The notes: generated from the sequence alone by a model not told the origin. Numbered from the stretch's first letter, positions 1 to 6,505 are shown. The stretch: 7,978 nt of DNA from an uncultured Pseudoflavonifractor sp. (GCA_947383685.1 CANDEE010000067.1:1-7978); one strand, 5' to 3'. Numbers and translations are program-made.

Positions 1-303
1 CTGGCCCCGGACGGGCAGGCCCTTGCGGTGCCGCACGCCCCGGTAGCAGCCGATCTCGGTCAGCCGCTTGATGTCCATAGCCAGGTCACGGCGGAGGTCG
101 CCCTCCACAGTGTAGCTGTGACCGATGATCTCACGCAGCTTGGCCTCCTCGGCCTCGGTCAGATCCTTCACCCGGGTATCGGGGTTGATCCCGGCCTGGG
201 CCAGGATCTTAGTGGCGCTGGTGCGCCCGATGCCGAAGATATAGGTCAGACCGATCTCGATCCGCTTGTCTCTCGGCAAATCAATACCAGCAATACGAGC
301 CAT
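1..303 (-). CDS. rpsM: Small-subunit ribosomal protein uS13 (S13), 3' end cut by window edge
   Basis: S13 sits in the 30S head, contacts P-site tRNA and bridges to the 50S subunit. The first 101 codons are present, from ATG at 303 to the left edge. They begin MARIAGIDLPRDKRIEIGLTY and include GIGRTSATKIL (about 24-34) and GCYRGVRHRKGLPVRGQ at the edge. A full S13 has about 121-123 residues, so roughly 20 basic residues are missing because of the window, not because of damage. A GGAGG fused to the rpmJ stop lies 12 bases upstream. It marks the start of the alpha-operon part; rpsK, rpsD, rpoA and rplQ would be expected next. Confidence 0.98.
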   Translation of the reverse strand, partial: MARIAGIDLPRDKRIEIGLTYIFGIGRTSATKILAQAGINPDTRVKDLTEAEEAKLREIIGHSYTVEGDLRRDLAMDIKRLTEIGCYRGVRHRKGLPVRGQ

Positions 304-320
304 ACTGTTTCAGCACCTCC

Positions 321-434
321 TTAACCTTGTCTTTGTTTATGCTTGGGGTTTTCGCAGATAACCATGACCTTGCCCTTGCGCTTGATGATCTTGCACTTCT
401 CGCACATGGGCTTCACGGACGGTCTTACTTTCAT
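321..434 (-). CDS. rpmJ: Large-subunit ribosomal protein bL36 (L36), zinc-binding type
   Basis: L36 is the smallest 50S protein and stabilises a 23S rRNA junction near the factor-binding side. The 37-residue product starts MKVRPSVKPMCEKCK and ends ENPKHKQRQG. Cys11, Cys14, Cys27 and His32 form the zinc site of the C+ type, as distinct from the zinc-free paralog. Length is exactly typical. The ATG at 434 has AAGGAGG six bases upstream. The TAA stop overlaps the rpsM SD, 17 bases before that gene. Confidence 0.98.
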   Translation of the reverse strand: MKVRPSVKPMCEKCKIIKRKGKVMVICENPKHKQRQG

Positions 435-493
435 GATAAACCTCCTTGTGAATGCCTTGATGGCCCCGCGTCGTCGCAAGCTCCGGATCGTTC

Positions 494-515
494 GCTCCCG
501 GGCAAGCCCGAAAGC
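494..515. repeat. Small imperfect hairpin inside the infA-rpmJ insert
   Basis: On the plus strand CGGG (499-502) and CCCG (507-510) pair around CAAG, with outer GCT/AGC pairs across a CC/AA internal loop. The stem is weaker than that at 541-572, and alternative pairings are possible. Confidence 0.45.
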
Positions 516-540
516 TCATTCCCTCCGCTGCTCCTCCTTT

Positions 541-572
541 CCCCACAAAAGCTGGGGACCGCTTTTGCGGGG
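541..572. repeat. Strong 12-bp hairpin inside the infA-rpmJ insert
   Basis: On the operon strand CCCCGCAAAAGC and GCTTTTGTGGGG pair over 12 positions with a single G-U, around the 8-base loop GGTCCCCA. It is followed by AAAGGAGG, not by a T-run. The plus strand has no T-run after it either. It may act as an RNA-stabilising or processing structure, or simply be part of a repeat. Confidence 0.75.
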
Positions 573-654
573 ACCCCATGAAGGTCAAGGGCAGGGGCAA
601 GGTGCGCCGACTACGGTCGTTTATATTTTCTTTGGAACACTTGCTTAGGATAAC

Positions 655-873
655 TTATTTCGTTCTCCAGGTGATACGGCCCCGGGTGAGGTCGTAGGGC
701 GACATCTGGACCGTGACCTTGTCCCCGGGCAGGATGCGGATGAAATTCATCCTCAGCTTGCCGGAAATGTGGGCCAGGATAATGTGTCCATTGCCAATAT
801 CCACCCGGAAAGTGGTGTTGGGGAGGGATTCCACAACGACGCCCTCCACCTCGATCATATCGTCTTTTGCCAA
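655..873 (-). CDS. infA: Translation initiation factor IF-1
   Basis: IF-1 binds the 30S A site during initiation and assists IF-2 and IF-3. The 72-residue product is a single S1-like OB fold with the classic IEVEGVVVESLPNTTFRV (about 7-24), GHIILAHISGKLRMNFIRILPGD and the terminal SPYDLTRGRITWR. Length is exactly typical. The start is TTG at 873, supported by the SD nine bases upstream and by family alignment (MAKDDMIEVEG). It follows the KOW gene by 4 bases. After the TAA stop comes a 220-base gap before rpmJ, instead of the usual short spacer. Confidence 0.97.
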   Translation of the reverse strand: MAKDDMIEVEGVVVESLPNTTFRVDIGNGHIILAHISGKLRMNFIRILPGDKVTVQMSPYDLTRGRITWRTK

Positions 874-877
874 AGCG

Positions 878-1165
878 TCAAACCTCCTTGGCTCGGAAAG
901 CGGCTAAGGCCCTCCGCAGCTCTTTGTCCGTCAGGGCCTGGCCCTGCTTCAGCTTTTCGATGGCGGGATGGTCGTACATATTCAAGTGGTTGGTCAGTGC
1001 CTCCACATGGCCCAGCTTTTTTTGCTTGGGCTTGGCCATCCTGCGCCGCTTGCCGTCGGCCAGCAGCAGCTTTTGCTGTTCCTGGTCTACGCCGACGACG
1101 CAGAACAGTCCGTTCTTATCCCGTCCGGCAGTGGCCCGGACGATCCAGCCAGTATAATCATACAT
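878..1165 (-). CDS. KOW-domain RNA-binding protein (L14e-like), function unknown
   Basis: The 95-residue basic protein starts with a KOW/SH3-like stretch, GWIVRATAGRDKNGLFCVVG (about 6-25), followed by a second strand pair and a strongly basic RRRMAKPKQKK (about 40-50). It resembles the small KOW proteins (related to archaeal/eukaryotic L14e) that many Clostridia encode between map and infA. Residues after about 55 form a predicted helical tail, ALTDKELRRALAAFRAKEV, that I cannot match to a known family. It starts by overlap with the map stop (TAATG), with a GGAG ten bases upstream, and its last codons AAGGAGGTT hold the infA SD. Position in the operon suggests a role in ribosome function or translation, which is inference. 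Confidence 0.88.
   Translation of the reverse strand: MYDYTGWIVRATAGRDKNGLFCVVGVDQEQQKLLLADGKRRRMAKPKQKKLGHVEALTNHLNMYDHPAIEKLKQGQALTDKELRRALAAFRAKEV
883..889 (-). promoter_or_regulatory. Shine-Dalgarno of infA inside the KOW-protein gene
   Basis: AAGGAGG on the operon strand is formed by the Lys-Glu-Val codons at the end of the upstream gene and lies nine bases before the TTG start of infA. The first in-frame ATG (codon 6 of IF-1) would be too far away, so this site supports the TTG start. Confidence 0.8.
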
Positions 1166-1935
1166 TAGGCCGGCTCTCCATTTTCGTCCACCGTCAGAAG
1201 CTCAGGCTCTCCGTCGGTGATGAGGATGGTATTCTCGTAGTGGGCAGTCAAACTTCCGTCGGCGGACACTGTTGTCCACTTGTCGGGAAGAACCCTCACA
1301 CGCCAGTCCCCGGCGCACACCATGGGCTCCACCGCAATGACCATACCCGGCTGGAACCGGGCGCCATGTCCGGCGGCGCCGTAATTGGGAACCTCAGGGG
1401 CTTCGTGCATCTTACTGCCCACGCCATGACCTACAAAATCCCGGACCACGCCGTAGCCAAAGCCTTCCACATACTGCTGGACAGCGTGGCCCACATCGGA
1501 GACACGACAGCCCACACGGGCGTTTTGAATCCCCTCGAAAAAGCTTTGCCGGGTTACCTCCACCAGTTTCCTGGCTTCTTCCGAAACCTCTCCACAGAAG
1601 AAGGTAGCGGCACAGTCGCCGTGAAACCCGTTCAGGAACGCTCCTACATCAATGCTGACGATGTCGCCTTCCTTCAGCTTCCGGGAACCGGGGATACCGT
1701 GGATCACCACTTCATTGACAGAGATACAGGTGGAGGCGGGAAACCCGCCATAGCCCAGGAAAGACGGTTTCGCACCGTGGCTTTCAATAAACTTGCGCAC
1801 CTCACGGTCAATTTCTCCAGTGGTAATTCCCGGTTGAATCAGAGTTCCGGCCAGCTTACGAGCCTGGGCGGTAAGCCGCCCGGCGGCGCGCATTTTTTCG
1901 ATTTCGCTGGGAGATTTAATGGAAATCATTTCCAT
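1165..1935 (-). CDS. map: Methionine aminopeptidase, type I
   Basis: This cytosolic metalloenzyme removes the initiator methionine from new proteins at the ribosome. All expected residues of the type I pita-bread fold are present: His79 (substrate contact), metal ligands Asp96, Asp107, His170, Glu203 and Glu234, plus His177. The 256-residue length is ordinary and there is no N-terminal zinc-finger extension. Two start codons are close together: ATG at 1935 and ATG at 1929 (codon 3). The second matches the family's usual MISIK start; neither has a strong SD, and translation is probably coupled to adk, whose TAG is 3 bases away. The TAA stop overlaps the next ATG by one base (TAATG). Confidence 0.98.
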   Translation of the reverse strand: MEMISIKSPSEIEKMRAAGRLTAQARKLAGTLIQPGITTGEIDREVRKFIESHGAKPSFLGYGGFPASTCISVNEVVIHGIPGSRKLKEGDIVSIDVGAFLNGFHGDCAATFFCGEVSEEARKLVEVTRQSFFEGIQNARVGCRVSDVGHAVQQYVEGFGYGVVRDFVGHGVGSKMHEAPEVPNYGAAGHGARFQPGMVIAVEPMVCAGDWRVRVLPDKWTTVSADGSLTAHYENTILITDGEPELLTVDENGEPA

Positions 1936-1938
1936 GCC

Positions 1939-2571
1939 CTAAACCCCCAAAATCGCCAGAATCGCCTTGTCGGTACTCTCAATGCTGCCGGTATTCTCCA
2001 CCAAGCGGAGCAGGCCCCGTTTGGCGTAAAACTCCTTCAAAGGCTCCGTCTCTTTGTGGTAGACGCTGAGACGGCCCCGAATGGTCTCCTCCGTGTCGTC
2101 TTTCCGGTGAACCAGCTCACTGCCGCAGCGGTCGCAGATTCCCTCTTTTTTAGGAGGCTGGACCACCACATGGTAGGTGGCGCCGCAATCGAGACAGACC
2201 CGGCGGCCCATGATCCTGCGGGTCACTTCATCGTCCGGGACTTCAATAGAGATCACATGGTCAAAGTGAATACCCGCATCCTCCAGCGCCTGGGCCTGGG
2301 CCTGGGTACGGGGTACCCCGTCCAGGATATAGCCCTTGGCGCAATCGGGCTGGGCCACGCGTTCGGCTACAATGGGGATAATCACATCATCGGGGACCAA
2401 CTGACCCGCATCGATGAGAGCTTTGGCCTTCTTTCCCACTTCCGTACCTGCTTTGACGGCGGTCCGAAGCATATCTCCGGTGGAAATGGTGGGAATATTC
2501 AGCTTTTCACTGATAAGGGCCGCTTGAGTGCCTTTTCCGGCGCCCGGAGGGCCCAAAAAGATCAGTTTCAT
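1939..2571 (-). CDS. adk: Adenylate kinase, long form with zinc-binding LID
   Basis: Adk is a cytosolic enzyme that interconverts ATP plus AMP and two ADP, keeping adenine nucleotides in balance. The P-loop GPPGAGKGT occupies residues 7-15, the AMP-site motif STGDMLR 30-36 and the DGVPRT motif 84-89, where most relatives have DGFPRT. The LID domain carries four cysteines (126, 129, 146, 149) that should bind structural zinc, as in Gram-positive Adk. The 210-residue length is normal. The ATG at 2571 follows GGAGG by eight bases; the gene lies 15 bases after secY and 3 bases before map. Pairing with secY and map is the usual Firmicutes arrangement. Confidence 0.98.
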   Translation of the reverse strand: MKLIFLGPPGAGKGTQAALISEKLNIPTISTGDMLRTAVKAGTEVGKKAKALIDAGQLVPDDVIIPIVAERVAQPDCAKGYILDGVPRTQAQAQALEDAGIHFDHVISIEVPDDEVTRRIMGRRVCLDCGATYHVVVQPPKKEGICDRCGSELVHRKDDTEETIRGRLSVYHKETEPLKEFYAKRGLLRLVENTGSIESTDKAILAILGV

Positions 2572-2586
2572 TCCGAATGCCTCCGC

Positions 2587-3957
2587 TTACTCCAAGAAGC
2601 CCTTGTAGTGGCGCATCATAAGCTGGGCCTCCAGGGCCTTGCTGGTCTCCAGTGCCACGCCCACCACAATGATGATGGAGGTACCGCCGATGGCCAGGCT
2701 GTCCTGACCGATGGCATTGCCCGTAATGATGGGGGCAATGGCAATGACAGACAGGAACATGGCGCCGAAGAAGGTGATCTTGTTCAGCACCTTGCGAATG
2801 AAGTCAGCGGTGGGTTTGCCGGGCCGGAAGCCGGGCACAAAGCCGCCGTTCTTCTTCAGGTTGTTGGCAACCTCGGTGGGATCAAACTGCATGGTGGAAT
2901 AGAAATAGCTGAACGCCAGGATCAGCAGGAAATACACAACCGTGTAAATAAAGCCGTTGGCGTCAAACACCCGCAGGAAACCGCCCCAGAAGCCTTCGCT
3001 CTGCTCGGTAATACCGGCAAAGGCGCAAATGGTGGCAGGCAGGGAGGCAATGGACTGGGCAAAGATGATGGGGAGCACGCCGGACATATTCACCTTCAGG
3101 GGAATATGGCTGGACTGGCCGCCATACATCTTCCGGCCCACCACCCGTTTGGCATACTGGACGGGAATCCGCCGCTCGGCGTTCTGGATATAGACCACGA
3201 ACAGGACCATAGCCAAAACACCCGCCAGAATGAGGATGAGACCCCAGATGGGCAGCTCAAAGCGGCTCCGCTGAAGCTGGGCCGCCGCCTCCTCACCCAA
3301 AGACTCAAGGGCCTCGGGGGTCAGAGGATGAAGGGAGTTATACACACCCTGGTAAATGGTCTGGATCAGGCTGGGCATGCGGGAGAGAATGCCCGCGAAC
3401 AGGATCATGGAGATACCGTTGCCGATACCCTTGTCGGTGATCTGCTCGCCCAGCCACATCACAAAGGCGGAGCCTGCCACAAAGGTGATCACGATGACAA
3501 AGCCGGCCCAGAAGCCGTTCACGTCACCCACGCTCAGCAGATTGTTGGTCCGCATAATGGTGTAGTAGCCGAAGCCCTGAAGCAGAGCAATGGCCACGGT
3601 GGTGTACCGGGTGATGGCGGAAATCTTCTTCCGGCCTTCCTCGCCGCCCTCCTTGGCCAGCCGCTCCAGAGCGGGAATCGCCACAGTGAGCAGCTCAATG
3701 ATAATGGAGCTGTTGATATAGGGCTGGACGCCCAGGGCAAAAACGGCGGCCATAGAGAAGGCAGTGCCGTTCATGGTGCCCAGCAGTCCGAAAATGGTGC
3801 CGGACATGGATTCCAGATAAGCAGACAGCGCCTCTGTGTTGACAAAGGGAGTCGGCACGGCGGAACCCAGCCGGAAAACCAGAAGGGCAAAGATGGTGAA
3901 GAGAATCTTGTTCTTCAGCTCAGGCACCTTCCAGGCGTTCTTTAGTGTCTGGATCAA
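2587..3957 (-). CDS. secY: Protein translocase channel subunit SecY
   Basis: SecY forms the membrane pore through which SecA and ribosomes move proteins out of or into the membrane, together with SecE and SecG. The 456 residues show about ten membrane segments (roughly 18-36, 70-92, 117-136, 149-169, 181-200, 237-257, 292-312, 336-354, 396-414, 421-439). Conserved pieces include MSGTIFGLLG in the plug region, GIGNGISMILFAGI, RRIPVQYAKRVVGR and the cytosolic loop GGFVPGFRPGKPTADFI with the key Arg378. The start is TTG at 3957, chosen because of the SD at 3970-3962 and the match to the usual N-terminus TLKNAWKVPELKNKI. The outward loop between segments 5 and 6 (about 205-235) is larger and more acidic than usual. 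It is slightly longer than the common 420-440 residues for this reason. Confidence 0.98.
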   Translation of the reverse strand: MIQTLKNAWKVPELKNKILFTIFALLVFRLGSAVPTPFVNTEALSAYLESMSGTIFGLLGTMNGTAFSMAAVFALGVQPYINSSIIIELLTVAIPALERLAKEGGEEGRKKISAITRYTTVAIALLQGFGYYTIMRTNNLLSVGDVNGFWAGFVIVITFVAGSAFVMWLGEQITDKGIGNGISMILFAGILSRMPSLIQTIYQGVYNSLHPLTPEALESLGEEAAAQLQRSRFELPIWGLILILAGVLAMVLFVVYIQNAERRIPVQYAKRVVGRKMYGGQSSHIPLKVNMSGVLPIIFAQSIASLPATICAFAGITEQSEGFWGGFLRVFDANGFIYTVVYFLLILAFSYFYSTMQFDPTEVANNLKKNGGFVPGFRPGKPTADFIRKVLNKITFFGAMFLSVIAIAPIITGNAIGQDSLAIGGTSIIIVVGVALETSKALEAQLMMRHYKGFLE

Positions 3958-3958
3958 C

Positions 3959-4399
3959 TCAGATCACCTCAGCCTTTCCGCCCGCAGCCTCGATCTTTTC
4001 CTTGGCGGAGGCGGAGAAAGCCGTAGCCCGGACGGTCAGCTTCTTGGTCAGAGAGCCGTTGCCCAGCACCTTCACGCCGTACTCGCACTTGGAAAGGATA
4101 CCCTTATCCAGCAGGTCGCAGACATTGACGGTAGCGCCGTCCTCAAACTTGTTCAGAGAAGCCACGTTAATGGCCTCCAGGGGCTTGGCAAAGATGTTGT
4201 TGAAACCCCGCTTGGGCAGACGGCGGGCCAGAGGCATCTGGCCGCCCTCAAATCCCACACGAACCCCGCCGCCGCTGCGGGCCTTCTGGCCCTTGTGGCC
4301 CCGGCCGCCGGTCTTGCCGTTGCCGCTGCCCACGCCCCGGCCTTTACGCCAGGCCTTGGGATTGGAGCCGGCTACGGGGGAGAGATCATGAAGATTCAT
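3959..4399 (-). CDS. rplO: Large-subunit ribosomal protein uL15 (L15)
   Basis: L15 is an early-to-middle 50S assembly protein bound to 23S rRNA. The 146-residue product begins MNLHDLSPVAGSNPK, then the glycine-rich basic arm with GSGNGKTGGRGHKGQKAR (about 24-41) and GFEGGQMPLARRLPKRGF, all typical. The frame stays open 34 codons upstream of 4399 inside rpmD, but the SD AAGGAGG just before this ATG and family alignment fix the start here. The last three codons (Glu-Val-Ile, GAGGTGATC) double as the SD for secY. The TGA stop is one base before the secY start. Confidence 0.97.
   Translation of the reverse strand: MNLHDLSPVAGSNPKAWRKGRGVGSGNGKTGGRGHKGQKARSGGGVRVGFEGGQMPLARRLPKRGFNNIFAKPLEAINVASLNKFEDGATVNVCDLLDKGILSKCEYGVKVLGNGSLTKKLTVRATAFSASAKEKIEAAGGKAEVI
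3962..3970 (-). promoter_or_regulatory. Shine-Dalgarno of secY, encoded in the last codons of rplO
   Basis: GAGGTGATC on the operon strand matches nine consecutive bases complementary to the 16S rRNA 3' end (known consensus GGAGGTGATC). It encodes the last three L15 residues and lies nine bases (counted from GAGG) before the TTG start of secY. It decides the choice of that TTG as start. Confidence 0.85.
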
Positions 4400-4412
4400 T
4401 TCTCGTTCCTCC

Positions 4413-4610
4413 TTACTTGTCCTCGGTGACCTGCAGGAGGTAACCGATGCTGGCGATCTTGCCCCGGGTAGCCTCGTTGTCAGGCTGCACGGTGGTGTCA
4501 CCGATCTTCCGAAGGCCCAGAGACTCGGCGGTGGCCTTGTGCTTGCTAAGGCGTCCGTTCAGGCTCTTGACCAGCTTGATGTTCACATTCGCTGTTTTCG
4601 CTTTCGCCAT
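4413..4610 (-). CDS. rpmD: Large-subunit ribosomal protein uL30 (L30)
   Basis: L30 is a small 50S protein contacting 23S rRNA. The 65 residues contain the conserved IKLVKSLNGRLSKHKATAESLGLRKIGDTTVQPD segment (about 11-44, quoted here in family terms: LVKS, GLRKIGDTTVQPDN) and end in a short variable tail, IGYLLQVTEDK. A few extra residues precede the usual start, which is common. The ATG at 4610 follows GGAGG by nine bases. L30 is absent in some bacteria, but its place between rpsE and rplO is standard. The stop TAA overlaps the rplO SD. Confidence 0.97.
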   Translation of the reverse strand: MAKAKTANVNIKLVKSLNGRLSKHKATAESLGLRKIGDTTVQPDNEATRGKIASIGYLLQVTEDK

Positions 4611-4624
4611 TTCTTCCGCCCTCC

Positions 4625-5125
4625 TTAACCGACGATCTCTTCCACGCTCTTGCCCCGGACAGCGGCCACCTCTTCAGGAGTCCGCAGGGCCTTCAGACCC
4701 TCGAAGGTGGCGGAAACCACGTTCTGGGGGTTGTTGGAGCGCAGGCACTTGGCACGGATATCCCGGATACCGGCAGCTTCCATGACAGCGCGCACCGGGC
4801 CGCCGGCGATGATGCCGGTACCGGCGGGGGCGGGCTTGAGCATGACCTTGCCGGCGCCGAACACGCCGATGACCTCGTGGGGAATGGTGGTGCCGGAGAC
4901 ACTCACCTTGATCATGTGCTTCTTGGCATCCTCGATGCCCTTGCGAATGGCCTCGGGAACTTCGGCGGCCTTACCGGTGCCGAAGCCCACATTTCCCTTT
5001 TCGTCGCCTACCACCATCAGGGCGGCAAACTTCATGACACGGCCGCCCTTGACGGTCTTGGAAACCCGGTTCAGGGAAACGAGCTTCTCGCTGTACTCAC
5101 TCTGCTCACGTTCAAATTTAGGCAT
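4625..5125 (-). CDS. rpsE: Small-subunit ribosomal protein uS5 (S5)
   Basis: S5 lies on the back of the 30S subunit near the mRNA entry channel; in other bacteria mutations here affect decoding accuracy and spectinomycin response. The N-terminal double-stranded-RNA-binding-like domain spans about residues 9-75, with VSLNRVSKTVKGGRVMKFAA and VVGDEKGNVGFGTGKA. The C-terminal domain contains GAGKVMLKPAPAGTGIIAGG (about 90-109). The 166-residue length is normal. A GGAGGAGG SD precedes the ATG at 5125, and the TAA stop overlaps the rpmD SD. Confidence 0.98.
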   Translation of the reverse strand: MPKFEREQSEYSEKLVSLNRVSKTVKGGRVMKFAALMVVGDEKGNVGFGTGKAAEVPEAIRKGIEDAKKHMIKVSVSGTTIPHEVIGVFGAGKVMLKPAPAGTGIIAGGPVRAVMEAAGIRDIRAKCLRSNNPQNVVSATFEGLKALRTPEEVAAVRGKSVEEIVG

Positions 5126-5142
5126 TTCGTTTCCTCCTCCCG

Positions 5143-5502
5143 TTAAAATTCCAGGCCGCCCTCGCGGGCGCCTTCGGCCAGAGCCGCCACACGTCCGTGA
5201 TAGACGTAGCCGCCCCGGTCAAACACCACAGTGGTGATGCCGGCGGCCTTGGCACGCTCAGCCACCATCAGGCCAACCTTCTTGGCGCCGTCAACGTTGG
5301 AGCCGCGGCCCTCAAAGGCTTTATCCAGGGAGGAAGCGGAGACCAGAGTCTTGCCGGAGACGTCGTCAATGACCTGGGCGTAGATGTTGGTCTCGCTGCG
5401 GAACACGTTCAGGCGGGGTCTCTCGGGCGTGCCGGAGATCTTCCCGCGGACACGCCGGTGTCTTTTCAGACGCTGAGCGTTGGTATCGGGTCTTTTAATC
5501 AT
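5143..5502 (-). CDS. rplR: Large-subunit ribosomal protein uL18 (L18)
   Basis: L18 binds 5S rRNA and, together with L5, anchors it to the 50S central protuberance. The 119 residues begin with a basic tail (RLKRHRRVRGKISGT, about 11-25), then ERPRLNVFRSETNIYAQVIDD, a typical L18 core. The end FDRGGYVYHGRVAALAEGAREGGLEF is the conserved C-terminal signature. Length agrees with the family (about 117-122). The ATG at 5502 sits nine bases behind GGAGG, which overlaps the rplF stop. The stop is 17 bases before rpsE. Confidence 0.98.
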   Translation of the reverse strand: MIKRPDTNAQRLKRHRRVRGKISGTPERPRLNVFRSETNIYAQVIDDVSGKTLVSASSLDKAFEGRGSNVDGAKKVGLMVAERAKAAGITTVVFDRGGYVYHGRVAALAEGAREGGLEF

Positions 5503-5516
5503 AACAGCACACCTCC

Positions 5517-6065
5517 TTACTTCTTCTTGACGCCGGTCTTACCTTCCTTACGGCGGATGACCTCGTCAGCGTATTTGATTCCCTTGCCCTTGTAAGGCTC
5601 GGGAGGTCTTTTCTCTCTCACTTCGGCGGCAAACTGGCCCACCTTCTGCTTGTCGGGGCCGTGGATCACAATGTGGTTGGGATCGGGCACGTCAATGGTG
5701 ATGCCCTCGATCTCCTCCACGATGACCTGGTGGGAGAAGCCCAGGTTCATCACCAGCTTCTTGCCCTCCTTGGCCACACGGTAACCAACACCGTTGACCT
5801 CCAGCTCCTTCTTGAACTCCTCGGTGACGCCCACCACCATGTTGTGGAGAAGGGTCCGGGTCAGGCCGTGAAGGCTCCGGTTCTCCTTGGCGTCATCGGG
5901 ACGCGTCACATGGAGCTCAGTGCCCTCCTGCTTAATGGTCATAGCGGGGCTGAGCTGCTGGGCCAGAGTTCCCTTGGGGCCCTTGACGGTAACAAAGTTA
6001 CCCGCTTCGATCTTCACGTCCACACCGGCGGGGACAGAGATCGGCATTCTACCAATTCTAGACAT
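5517..6065 (-). CDS. rplF: Large-subunit ribosomal protein uL6 (L6)
   Basis: L6 binds 23S rRNA near the base of the L7/L12 stalk and the sarcin-ricin loop, close to the elongation-factor site. The 182-residue product has the two repeated alpha/beta domains of the family, starting with MSRIGRMPISVPAGV. The centre holds ELEVNGVGYRV (about 88-98) and the C-terminus the L6 signature PEPYKGKGIKYADEVIRRKEG. Length is normal (usually 175-185). The start ATG is ten bases behind a GGAGG whose first bases form the rpsH stop. Its own stop is fused to the rplR SD in the same way. Confidence 0.98.
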   Translation of the reverse strand: MSRIGRMPISVPAGVDVKIEAGNFVTVKGPKGTLAQQLSPAMTIKQEGTELHVTRPDDAKENRSLHGLTRTLLHNMVVGVTEEFKKELEVNGVGYRVAKEGKKLVMNLGFSHQVIVEEIEGITIDVPDPNHIVIHGPDKQKVGQFAAEVREKRPPEPYKGKGIKYADEVIRRKEGKTGVKKK

Positions 6066-6080
6066 TCTCTATTCCCCTCC

Positions 6081-6482
6081 TTACCATACAAAGGCCAGCA
6101 CTTCGCCACCCACATGGGCGGTCCGGGCGGCCTTGTCGGTCATAACGCCCTTGGACGTGGAGACGATGGCGATGCCCAGGCCCTTGATAACCCGGGGCAG
6201 CTCGTCGGCGCCGGCGTAGACCCGGAGACCGGGCTTGGATACCCGGCGCAAACCGGTAATGACCTTCTCCTTGTTGGGCTGGTTGTACTTCAGAGTGATA
6301 CGGATCACGCCCTGAGTGCCGTCGTCGATGAGCTGGTAATTTTTAATATACCCCTCATCCAGCAGAATCTGGGCGATGGACTTCTTCATGTTGGAAGCGG
6401 GCACGTCCACCGTATCATGCTTGGCGTTGTTCGCGTTGCGGATGCGGGTGAGCATATCCGCAATGGGATCTGTGATGTGCAT
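6081..6482 (-). CDS. rpsH: Small-subunit ribosomal protein uS8 (S8)
   Basis: S8 binds helix 21 of 16S rRNA in the 30S platform; in E. coli it also represses the spc operon by binding its mRNA. The 133 residues match the family length. The N-terminus DPIADMLTRIRNAN, the central GLRRVSKPGLRVY (about 78-90) and the C-terminal GIAIVSTSKGVMTDKAAR...GGEVLAFVW are hallmarks. The ATG at 6482 has AAGGAGG at 6498-6492 on the operon strand, nine or so bases upstream. Because of the preceding 229-base insert, this gene cannot rely on ribosomes finishing rpsN as its neighbours rely on theirs. The stop TAA overlaps the SD of rplF. Confidence 0.98.
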   Translation of the reverse strand: MHITDPIADMLTRIRNANNAKHDTVDVPASNMKKSIAQILLDEGYIKNYQLIDDGTQGVIRITLKYNQPNKEKVITGLRRVSKPGLRVYAGADELPRVIKGLGIAIVSTSKGVMTDKAARTAHVGGEVLAFVW

Positions 6483-6505
6483 GATTTTTTACCTCCTTTT
6501 AGAGT

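Larger units (their letters stand above)
435..654. other. Structured 220-base insert between infA and rpmJ
   Basis: This gap interrupts a junction that is normally only tens of bases long. It contains no convincing gene; a minus-strand frame open from 600 runs out of frame into rpmJ and has no SD. The content is a strong hairpin at 541-572, a smaller stem at 494-515 and imperfect inverted arms (455-469 against 567-590) that enclose most of the insert. The first 45 bases after the infA stop are AT-rich, but I find no good -35/-10 pair for a promoter. The strong stem lacks a U-run on the operon strand, so an intrinsic terminator is not supported. The rpmJ SD AAGGAGG sits at 447-441. A dispersed repeat element is the likeliest explanation, by inference. 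Confidence 0.7.

Noticed and set aside
541..572. Intrinsic terminator between infA and rpmJ
   Set aside because: The stem is strong, but no T-run follows it on either strand, and downstream genes belong to the same operon.
337..600. Minus-strand 87-codon frame through the infA-rpmJ insert into rpmJ
   Set aside because: It overlaps rpmJ in a different frame and lacks an SD; rpmJ is certain.
610..654. Internal promoter in the AT-rich stretch after infA
   Set aside because: A TATAAA-like -10 is present on the operon strand, but at 17 bases upstream there is only CTAAGC, unlike a -35 box; not enough for a call.
769..3945. Very long plus-strand open frame (1058 codons) opposite secY, adk, map and infA
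   Set aside because: It lies entirely antisense to four well-recognised genes, has no SD, and its product is a His/Gly/Asn-rich string without recognisable domains. Such frames arise in GC-rich genomes from the codon bias of the true strand.
4400..4501. Longer rplO start inside rpmD
   Set aside because: The frame is open upstream, but the SD and family alignment place the L15 start at 4399; the extra residues look unlike L15.
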